This document shows, in pieces, positions 1-8,365 of a stretch of 64,000 nt of DNA. How positions within the stretch are numbered: position 1 is the first letter of the stretch; the number at the start of each line of letters is the position of its first letter. The notes under the pieces are model-generated. The model had not been told where the DNA came from, searched no databases, and worked only from the letters and a program-made list of their open reading frames with translations. A program made the translations under genes and the position numbers. The stretch comes from Petrolisthes cinctipes (Eukaryota; Arthropoda; Malacostraca; Decapoda; Porcellanidae). The stretch spans positions 868,001 through 932,000 of the forward strand of contig JAWQEG010000491.1 of assembly GCA_033782935.1 (NCBI GenBank), given 5' to 3'.

Positions 1-3000
1 TTATCGAATTTTCGAGTGTTTTGAACCTGAATTTGGGATATAGACGGGTACAGAAGATGCATACACATATTGAATTTGGGCAGCTAAAATATCGATTTTC
101 AGCATGTTTTAGGCCTGTATTTGAGATATAAACGGGTACAGAAGATGCATGCACATATCGACTTTGGGCACACAAAATATCGATTTTAAGCATGTTTTGG
201 GCCTGTATTTTTAAAACACTCTAACACGGAGTAGACACGTAGAGATCACTTTTGGGACCCAAATAAATCGAATTTCCGGTTGTTCTGAGCCTGAATTTGA
301 GATATGAACAGGTACAGAAGATGCATGCACATATCGACTACGGGCACCTAAAATATCGATTTTGAGCATGTTTTGGGCCTGTATTTTGAAAATACTTTAA
401 CACAGTATAGACATGTACAGATTGCTTCTGGGACACAAAAATATCGAATTTTCGGAATTTTGAGCCTGAATTTGAGATATAAACGAGTACAGAAGATGCA
501 TAAACATATAGACTTTTTGCACCTAAAATATCGATTTTGAGCATGTTTTGGGTCTGTATCTTGAAAACTTTCTAGCAAGAAGTAGGCATGTACAGATTGC
601 TTCTGGGACCCAAAAATATCGAATTTTCGAGTGTTTTGAACCTGAATTTGGGATATAGACGGGTACAGAAGATGCATACACATATTGACTTTGGGCAGCT
701 AAAATATCGATTTACATCATGTTTTAGGCCTGTATTTTGAAAATACTCTAACACGGAGTATGCATGTACAGATGGCTTTTGGGACCCAAAAATATCGAAT
801 ATTCGGGTGTTTTGAGTCTGAATTTGAGATATGAACGGGTACAGAAGATGCATGCACATATCGACTTTGGGCACCCAAAATATCGATTTTGAGCATGTTT
901 TGGGCCTGAATATTTAAAATACTCTAACACTGAATAGACACGTACAGATCGCTTCTAGGACCCAAATAAATCGAATTTTCGAGTGTTCTGAGCCTGAATT
1001 TGAGATATGAAAGGGTACAGAAGATGCATGCACATATTGACTTTGGGCACCTAAAATATAGATTTTCGGCATGTTTTGGGCCTGTATTTTGAAAATACAT
1101 TAACACGGACTAGGCATGTACAGATCGCTTAAGGGACACAAAAATATCGAATTTTCGGAGTTTTGAGCCAGAAATTGGGATATAACCGGGTACAGAGGAT
1201 GCATGCACATATTGACTTTGGGCAGCTAAAATATCGATTTACAGCATGTTTTAAGCCTGTATTTTAAAAATACTCTAACACGGAGTAGGCATGTACAGAT
1301 CGCTTCGGAGACCCAAAAATATCGAATTTTCGAGTGTTTTGAACCTGAATTTGAGATATAAACGGGTACAGAAGATGCATACACATATCGACTTTGGCAC
1401 CCAAAATATCGATTTTTAGTATGTTTTGGGCGTATAATTTGAAAATACTCTAACACGGAGTAGACATGTACAGATCACTTGGGGGACCCAAAAATATCGA
1501 ATATTCGGGTGTTTTGAGTCTGAATTTGAGATATAAACGGGTACAGAAGATGCATGCACATATCGACTTTGGGCACCCAAAATATCGATTTTGAGCATGT
1601 TTTGGGCCTGTATTTTTAAAATACTCTAACACTGAGTAGACACGTACAGATCGCTTCTGGAACCCAAATAAATCGAATTTTAGGGTGTTCTGAGCCTGAA
1701 TTTGAGATATGAACGGATACAGAAGATGCATGCACATATCGACTTTGGGCACCTAAAATATCGATTTCGAGCATGTTTTGGGCCTGTATTTTGAAAATAC
1801 TATAGCACGGTGTAGACATGTACAGATCGCTTCGGGGACACAAAAATATCGATTTTTTGGGTGTTTTGAGCCTGAATTTGGGATATAAACGGGTACAGAA
1901 GATGCATGCACATTTCGACTTTTTGCACCTAAAATATCGATTTTGAGCATGTTTTGGGTCTGTATCTTGAAAACATTCTAGCAAGAAGTAGGCATGTACA
2001 GATTGCTTCTGGGACCCAAAAATATCGAATTTTCGAGTGTTTTGAACCTGAATTTGGGATATAGACAGGTACAGAAGATGCATACACATATTGACTTTGG
2101 GCAGCTAAAATATCGATTTTCTGCATGTTTTAGGCTTGTATTTTTGAAAATACTCTAACACGGAGTATGCATGTACACATTGCTTTTGGGACCCAAAAAT
2201 ATCGAATATTCGGGTGTTTTGAGTCTGAATTTGAGATATAAACGGGTACAGAAGATGCATGCACATATCGACTTTGGGCACCTAAAATATCGATTTTGAG
2301 CATGTTTTGGGCCTGTATTTTGAAAATACTATAACACAGTGTAGACATGTACAGATCGCTTTTGGGACACAAAAATATCGAATTTTCGGAGTTTTGAGCC
2401 TGAATTTGAGATATAAACGAGTACAGAAGATGCATGCACATATCGACTTTTTGCACCTAAAATATCGATTTTGAGCATGTTTTGGGTCTGTATCTTGAAA
2501 ACATTCTAGCAAGAAGTAGGCAAGTACAGATTGCTTTTGGGACCCAAAAATATCGAATTTTCGAGTGTTTTGAACCTGAATTTGGGATATAGACGGGTAC
2601 AGAAGATGCATACACATATTGACTTTGGGCAGCTAAAATATCGATTTTCTGCATGTTTTAGGCCAGTATTTTGAAAATACTCTAACACGGAGTATGCATG
2701 TACAGATGGCTTTTGGGACCCAAAAATATCGAATATTCAGGTGTTTTGAGTCTGAATTTGAGATATAAACGGGTACAGAAGATGCATGCACATATCGACT
2801 TTGGGCACCCAAAATATCGATTTTGAGCATGTTTTGGGCCTGTATTTTTAAAACACTCTAACACGGAGTAGACACGTACAGATCACTTTTGGGACCCAAA
2901 TAAATCGAATTTCCGGTTGTTCTGAGCCTGAATTTGAGATATGAACAGGTACAGAAGATGCATGCACATATCGACTTCGGGCACCTAAAATATCGATTTT

Positions 3001-4311
3001 GAGCATGTTTTGGGCCTGTATTTTGAAATTACTCAAACACGGTGTAGACATGTACAGATCGCTTCTGGGACACAAAAATATCGATTTTTTGGGTGTTTTG
3101 AGCCTGAATTTGAGATATAAACGGGTACAGAAGATGCATACACATATCGACTTTGGCACCCAAAATATCGATTTTTAGTATGTTTTGGGCGTATAATTTG
3201 AAAATACTCTAACACGGAGTAGACATGTACAGATCGCTTGGGGGACCCAAAAATATCGAATATTCGGGTGTTTTGAGTCTGAATTTGAGATATAAACGGG
3301 TACAGAAGATGCATGCACATATCGACTTTGGGCACCCAAAATATCGATTTTGAGCATGTTTTGGGCCTGTATTTTTAAAATACTCTAACACTGAGTAGAC
3401 ACGTACAGATCGCTTCTGGAACCCAAATAAATCGAATTTTAGGGTGTTCTGAGCCTGAATTTGAGATATGAACGGATACAGAAGATGCATGCACATATCG
3501 ACTTTGGGCACCTAAAATATCGATTTTGAGCATGTTTTGGGCCTGTATTTTGAAAATACTATAGCACGGTGTAGACATGTACAGATCGCTTCTGGGACAC
3601 AAAAATATCGATTTTTTTGGGTGTTTTGAGCCTGAATTTGGGATATAAACGGGTACAGAAGATGCATGCACATTTCGACTTTTTGCACCTAAAATATCGA
3701 TTTTGAGCATGTTTTGGGTCTGTATCTTGAAAACATTCTAGCAAGAAGTAGGCATGTACAGATTGCTTCTATGACCCAAAAATATCGAATTTTCGAGTGT
3801 TTTGAACCTGAATTTGGGATATAGACGGGTACAGAAGATGCATACACATATTGACTTTGGGCAGCTAAAATATCGATTTTCTGCATGTTTTAGGCTTGTA
3901 TTTTGAAAATACTCTAACACGGAGTATGCATGTACACATTGCTTTTGGGACCCAAAACTATCGAATATTCGGGTGTTTTGAGTCTGAATTTGAGATATAA
4001 ACGGGTACAGAAGATGCATGCACATATCGACTTTGGGCACCCAAAATATCGATTTTGTGCATGTTTTGGGCCTGAATTTTTAAAATACTCTAACACTGAA
4101 TAGACACGAACAGATCGCTTCTAGGACCCAAATAAATCGAATTTTCGAGTATTCTGAGCCTGAATTTGAGATATGAAAGGGTACAGAAGATGCATGCACA
4201 TATCGACTTTGGGCACCTAAAATATCGATTTTGAGCATGTTTTGGGCCTGTATCTTGAAAATACTATAACACAGTGTAGACATGTACAGATCGCTTCTGG
4301 GACACAAAAAT
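1..4311. repeat. 176-bp tandem satellite array, left block
   Basis: About 24 head-to-tail monomers of roughly 176 bp. Landmarks recurring once per monomer are TATCGATTT, GCATGTTTTGGGCCTGT, GGGACCCAAAAATATCGAA and GGTACAGAAGATGCATGCAC. Monomers differ by scattered substitutions and 1-2 bp indels, and variant types alternate in a set order. Because 176 is not a multiple of 3, open frames of 60-150 codons arise on the minus strand in staggered register. They have no start context, no family similarity and identical relatives every few hundred bases, so I do not call them genes. The block ends inside a monomer at the DIRS insertion. Confidence 0.98.
1350..4040. repeat. higher-order duplication of period 1,759 bp (10 monomers)
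   Basis: Bases 1350-2280 recur at about 3109-4040 with only a few differences. The two segments share private variants, such as the GGGCGTATAATTTGAAAAT monomer start and a CTGGAACCC variant. The offset of 1,759 bp is ten monomers less one base. This shows local unequal exchange in multi-monomer steps. The exact edges are approximate because neighbouring monomers are themselves similar. Confidence 0.8.
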
Positions 4312-4568
4312 AGTGCATTTGTCGCGGCTTCTAGCCGCTTAAATTGTATTTATTGGTTGTGAAACCAGCACAGCTGTTTGCTATAGAATAGGCCCCTTCA
4401 CAAGCCCAGGCCCCGTATAGGCATAATCTGGGTTGGAAGGGTCAATTCCGTGACGTTCATCAGAAGTAAATAAAATTCAAATCTGGTGCTGTACTGATAG
4501 TGGAGCCACCTGGTGGTGGTGAGGTGAGGTATTAAGCCCCTCCTCCGCTGAATACCGCTTGCCCACTC
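4312..4568 (-). repeat. DIRS 3' inverted terminal repeat with outer extension
   Basis: Bases 4352-4568 are the reverse complement of the opposite end (11543-11760), with a 2-bp indel near the outer edge and a few substitutions towards the inner edge. Bases 4312-4351 are an extension absent from the other end. It contains a hairpin-like palindrome, GCGGCTTCTAGCCGC. DIRS elements typically have one terminal repeat longer than the other, and the extension is represented again in the internal complementary region. Confidence 0.93.
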
Positions 4569-4621
4569 CAATGAGAAAGAAGTGAGTGCCTGCCGCATCG
4601 GGAGGTGGGTGGGACAGTAGA

Positions 4622-4723
4622 AGCTGTGCTGGTTTCACAACCAATAAATACAATTTAAGCGGCTAGAAGCCGCGACAAATGCACTATTATTGGTATAGTG
4701 AAACCAGCACAGCTGTTTGCTAT
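4622..4723 (-). repeat. DIRS internal complementary region (ICR)
   Basis: Bases 4622-4685 (64 bp) are the exact reverse complement of the outermost element end, 4312-4375. Bases 4689-4723 (35 bp) are the exact reverse complement of the other end, 11726-11760. The two arms meet at ATT, 4686-4688. This is the arrangement expected if the ICR serves as a splint aligning the two cDNA ends for circularisation in the DIRS replication model. The small palindromic unit at 4312-4685 could be mistaken for a separate miniature inverted-repeat transposon, but the ICR explains every part of it. Confidence 0.93.
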
Positions 4724-5296
4724 GCATGCGATGCGGTAGGTGGGAGGTGAGGTGGAGGCAATCACGTGCTAGTTAAGAGTGGTTGAGAGCGGAGGGCAGG
4801 AAAGATAACCGAGCCCGGTGAGGCAGCAGCTAACGCCCCTCCCGACACTGGCTAGGTGAATAGCCGTGGTGGGGGAGAAGTAGCTTATACCATATAACCG
4901 TAGACCATTCTGTTATAGACCAGAATTGTTACACATAAAGTCTTTATAGGTAGACTCGAGGGTTCGGGCCTAGGAGAGGAGGGGGGGAGGTGCCCATGGC
5001 AACCCCCCCCCCTTCCCCCCCCCCTTATTCAAGTCTTCTGAGTTAGGGCTATGGCCCTCGCTCAGGTAATGTGATCCCGAGGGGATGAAGGAGGACACTA
5101 GGATCCAGATATCCTGTGTAATAATATCTCCTGTCACTCATCGTAGTAAAGTAATTGTTTGGAAAATAAATACACAAGAATTCCGTAACAATGTAATTTA
5201 TTTTAGTCTCTCTTTCACCATATGTACACGTAAAGAATGGGGATGAGTATGAAGCTGTACAAGATGTGGATGAGGTATGGGATGATGTGACGGGAC
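4724..5296 (-). other. DIRS 3' noncoding region with G/C homopolymer tracts
   Basis: No open frame of note lies between the recombinase stop and the ICR. A dense run of G and C homopolymers occupies about 4979-5024, with a G-tract followed by two C-tracts of about ten bases. On the element's sense strand this gives long G runs that could form a quadruplex. The region would be the 3' untranslated part of the element transcript. I see no other feature in it. Confidence 0.6.
5197..5202 (-). promoter_or_regulatory. candidate poly(A) signal AATAAA of the DIRS element
   Basis: The minus strand reads AATAAA about 95 bases past the recombinase stop codon, in an A/T-rich pocket of an otherwise GC-rich element. 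Position and sequence fit a canonical polyadenylation signal. If used, the transcript would end before the ICR and the 3' terminal repeat, so full-length genomic RNA would need read-through or a second site. Confidence 0.45.
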
Positions 5297-6283
5297 TTAA
5301 ATCACCCGACCTTTTCTCTTCGGGCGGCCCCTCCCCCCCATGTGTCTCCCGCGGGGACCCTGAGGAATAGAAGGTGGAGTACCCATAGCCACACAGGGGG
5401 TAGGGGAGAGCGAGTGGAACAGGTACCTCGTCCTGAAGGAGGAAGTGGACGCCCAGCCCCCCAAATCCCTGACCCTCTCCACCGAGTGAGTCCTGAGGAA
5501 GGCGAGGGAGGCGGCCACGCCCCTAACGCTGTGAGCCCTCGGGGCGTGTCCGGGATCCCCGTTCTCTATCACTCGGCAGAGAAGGCGAGCGATTGACCTA
5601 GGGAAGAGAGGGTTACCGGACCTAGAGTTGTAGAAGAGGTGGTCCGGAGAAGCCCCTCTCGTCGCCTCCACGTATGCAACAAAGGCGTGGACTGGGCAGA
5701 GGGGGTGGAAATTTCCATCCCTCAGGAACGAGGGTACTGCGAGAGGGCCAATTCTGTCGTCAGCCTGCTCGTTCTTAGCTAGAAAAGCAGGAGAGGGGGA
5801 AATGGTTAAGGAAGTAAGGTTAGGGGTTACTGAAGAAAAGGCTGTGTGACGGGTCAGGGCTGCCAACTGAGAAGCCCTGTAACCTGTAGCTAAGGCGAGC
5901 AGGAAGAGAGCTTTCTGGAGGAGGTGACAAACCTCCAGAGGGACCCCCTCGAAGGTCAGGTAGGAAAGGACACGATGAAGGGACCAGGAGGGTGTCTGGG
6001 CCCGGTGAGGTGTGGTCCCCGCCCGAATCCCCATCCTCAGGAGAGAAAGAGGCCTCTCCGAAACCTTAATGTTAAAACCCAGGAAGAGGGGATCAGACAG
6101 GGCTGCGTGATGCGCAAGCACCGTCGCCGGGGCCCTGTTGGTGGAATCGGCGAGCCACGTGAGGAATTCCAGGACTGTGTCCTCCGAGATGACCCTGGAG
6201 GGGTGTCTTCGCAAGAAGTCCTGGAATCTTTTCCAGCACGATTCGTATTGTCGCACCGAAGACTGACGATGAGCCCTCAACAT
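5297..6283 (-). CDS. DIRS tyrosine recombinase
   Basis: The product would integrate the circular DNA intermediate of the element by site-specific strand exchange. From the ATG at 6283 it has 328 residues. An N-terminal helical DNA-binding (SAM-like) part occupies about residues 8-110 and the catalytic domain about 120-290. The expected active-site residues are present: Arg136 in ATGYR, His251 and Arg254 in HSVR, Trp277 in GGW (the H/W position) and nucleophile Tyr287 in RTRYLF. The tail is basic (RGRPKRKGR). The frame stays open upstream to 7576, but that part only shadows the RT gene in another frame. I chose 6283 because its ATG overlaps the RT stop (ATGTTGA) and the recognisable domain starts just after it. 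Translation could be by termination-reinitiation or from a spliced RNA. No break is seen. Confidence 0.9.
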   Translation of the reverse strand: MLRAHRQSSVRQYESCWKRFQDFLRRHPSRVISEDTVLEFLTWLADSTNRAPATVLAHHAALSDPLFLGFNIKVSERPLSLLRMGIRAGTTPHRAQTPSWSLHRVLSYLTFEGVPLEVCHLLQKALFLLALATGYRASQLAALTRHTAFSSVTPNLTSLTISPSPAFLAKNEQADDRIGPLAVPSFLRDGNFHPLCPVHAFVAYVEATRGASPDHLFYNSRSGNPLFPRSIARLLCRVIENGDPGHAPRAHSVRGVAASLAFLRTHSVERVRDLGGWASTSSFRTRYLFHSLSPTPCVAMGTPPSIPQGPRGRHMGGRGRPKRKGRVI

Positions 6284-8187
6284 CTTGTCCACTGTCTCCT
6301 TAGTGAACCTTTTGCTGAGGACTCCCCGTAGAAACTCCAAGAGTGTAGTTTCAGTGACGCTTGGAGTGGTGCAGACAGGGTGCTGGAGAGGCACGCCGAT
6401 CCCAACTGAAGGGGATGAGGGCACCACCGGGACAACTCTCCGAACCACGGCTGTGCTGGCCAGAGGGGGGCTATGAGGAGAACCCTCCCCCTGAAAGTGC
6501 GCAGCTTGAGGATCGCCTTCAGGAGGACTGAAGTGGCTGGGGGTGGGAAGAGGTAGAGATGACCCCACCTGTTCCAGTCCTCCGTGAAGGCGTCCGGGCC
6601 TCCCGCCTCTGTTCTGGATGAGAAAGTCAGGAACAGAGGGAGTAGGGCCGTGGATGGGGAGGCGAATAGGTCCACCTCCGGTGTCCCGTAGCGAAGGCAG
6701 AGAGACTCGAACACGAGGGGACGCAGTTGCCACTCGACTGACGTCCCCCTGAACCTGGATAGGGCGTCCGCCCAATCGTTCTCCCGCCCTGGCACGTAGC
6801 GGGCCAAGAGGTGAATGTCCCTCTTGGCCGCTATTGCGAAAATCTGTTCTGACAGGGACAGGAGAATTTCCGACCGTACGGTGCCCTGTTTCTGTAGGCA
6901 CCGCACGGCCGCAACGTTGTCCATATCGAAGCGGACGCCTATCCTGGCAAACTGAGGGTGTCTGTTGAGCCATTCCTTCGCTACCATCAACTCCCGGGCG
7001 TTGATGTGCAGTAGCCTTTCCCCTTCCTTCCATCCCCCGCACCGTTGATGTCCCCGGCAAGACTGGTATCCCCAGCCTACGTCCGATGCGTCTGTCGCCA
7101 CCGTGATCCCCGGGGGAGGGAACACCCAGGGGATCCGCTGACGCAGGGCACCGGGACGTAGCCAGGGGCGAAGGAGGCGGTGGAGAGAGGGGGACACTTG
7201 CCTGGGAAGGTCCCTGTGTGCGGGGGACAGGTGGAGGTTTACCTCCCGCGTCAGCCTCCTGTGTTTCAATCGTCCCAGGGGCATTGCAGGGGCCGCGAAA
7301 TTTAGGGACCCGAGCAATGATTCCCACTGGCGGCGAGAGAAAGTACGGGAAAAATGCGCCTGGCGGACGTGGCGGAGGGTCCGGCGGGCGTTGTCTGGAG
7401 CGAGAGAGAGGGTGGCCGAAAGAGAGTCCCACTCTATTCCTGGCCAACACAGCTTGCGAGTGGGGGTGAGAGAGGACTTGGGGATGTTCAACAGGAACCC
7501 CATTTCCTCTAGCACTCTCCTCGCTACCCGGACGTTGTTTGCTACCTGCTCCTTGGAAGGGGCGTGAAGCAACCAATCGTCCAGGTACATGAGGGTGGGG
7601 ACACCCGCCTCTGCCAGACGGGATGCCACTACCCTCACGAGTTTTGTGAAGACTCGCGGAGCTAGAGAAAGACCGAAAGGGAGCCTGGTAAACTGGAACG
7701 TCTCGGTCCCCACCTGGAAGGCCAGAAAGCGGCGAAACCTGGGGTGGATCGGGACGTGCCAGTACGCATCCTTGAGATCCAGGGATGCTAACCAGTCTCC
7801 CTTCCTCAGAACTGTGCGGACCTGAGCAACCGAAACCATCCTGAAATGTAACGTTTTCACGAATTTGTTTAGCTTGCTCAGGTCCATCACCAATCTCGTT
7901 TTTCCCTGGTCCTTTTTGGGGACCGTGAATAAACGAGAAAGAAAGACCCTTCCCGTCGCCCGCTCCACTACCCCTTTTTCCCGCATTTCTAACACATGCG
8001 GGACGACCGAAAGTGACACTTTGGTTGAGGCAGGAGGTAGACGTAGTGGCTGTAACGGGAGAAGACAGGTGTCAGTGAGAGTACCGTTAATCCTAATCCC
8101 CCGGGGCCCGAGGGACCCGGGGGTGGTTGGGGGGTGAATGACAGGAGAGGCAGAGATTTTGACCGCAAGGGAAAATCTGATTTTGAC
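6277..8187 (-). CDS. DIRS reverse transcriptase / RNase H with methyltransferase-like tail
   Basis: The product would copy element RNA into DNA. Residue numbers count from the GTG codon at 8019. The RT palm has Asp81 in SLDLKDAYW, LPFGLSLAP at 113-121 and the catalytic YLDD at 145-148. RNase H follows, with Asp310 (TDASDVGWG), Glu343 (ARELMVAKEW), Asp367 (DMDN) and a closing Asp418 (WADALSRF). The C-terminal part (about 425-540, with VDLFAS and LWPAQPWF) matches the region after RNase H that is called a DNA adenine methyltransferase domain in DIRS elements. I see no clear DPPY motif. The frame opens at 8187 just after CCGTTAG, which could be a splice acceptor. A second acceptor-like TTACAG ends at 8050, and the first ATG is at 7986, so the true start is unresolved. 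No internal stop or frameshift is visible. Confidence 0.93.
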   Translation of the reverse strand, partial: VKIRFSLAVKISASPVIHPPTTPGSLGPRGIRINGTLTDTCLLPLQPLRLPPASTKVSLSVVPHVLEMREKGVVERATGRVFLSRLFTVPKKDQGKTRLVMDLSKLNKFVKTLHFRMVSVAQVRTVLRKGDWLASLDLKDAYWHVPIHPRFRRFLAFQVGTETFQFTRLPFGLSLAPRVFTKLVRVVASRLAEAGVPTLMYLDDWLLHAPSKEQVANNVRVARRVLEEMGFLLNIPKSSLTPTRKLCWPGIEWDSLSATLSLAPDNARRTLRHVRQAHFSRTFSRRQWESLLGSLNFAAPAMPLGRLKHRRLTREVNLHLSPAHRDLPRQVSPSLHRLLRPWLRPGALRQRIPWVFPPPGITVATDASDVGWGYQSCRGHQRCGGWKEGERLLHINARELMVAKEWLNRHPQFARIGVRFDMDNVAAVRCLQKQGTVRSEILLSLSEQIFAIAAKRDIHLLARYVPGRENDWADALSRFRGTSVEWQLRPLVFESLCLRYGTPEVDLFASPSTALLPLFLTFSSRTEAGGPDAFTEDWNRWGHLYLFPPPATSVLLKAILKLRTFRGRVLLIAPLWPAQPWFGELSRWCPHPLQLGSACLSSTLSAPLQASLKLHSWSFYGESSAKGSLRRQWTRC

Positions 8188-8365
8188 CTAACGGTAGCCC
8201 AAGGACGGGATTAGGCATAATTCATATGTCAGAAAGTAAAGATGACAGTTACTCACCGGAACAGTAATCCAGGGCCATGACAGGCCCTGGCGAATTATCC
8301 TTGCTGCCCAGCCGTGGGTGGGCCAGGCTGCTGACCACCCTGTGAGGCAGCCCAGAGTGGGACCC

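Noticed and set aside
338..4307. Many overlapping minus-strand open frames of 60-157 codons in the satellite, repeated in the other satellite blocks up to 229 codons
   Set aside because: They are the same repeat read in successive frames, because 176 bp shifts the frame each monomer. Lengths change only with monomer indels. There is no domain, start context or codon bias, and they would be false genes.
4312..4685. A separate 374-bp miniature inverted-repeat DNA transposon with 64-bp terminal repeats
   Set aside because: Its left arm and interior are the DIRS terminal repeat and its right arm is half of the DIRS ICR. No target duplication flanks it. The DIRS structure explains all of it.
6284..7576. 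N-terminal 431 residues of the open frame continuous with the tyrosine recombinase
   Set aside because: This part overlaps the RT gene in another frame, is Pro/Arg/Gly-rich in the way a GC-rich shadow frame would be, and has no recognisable domain.
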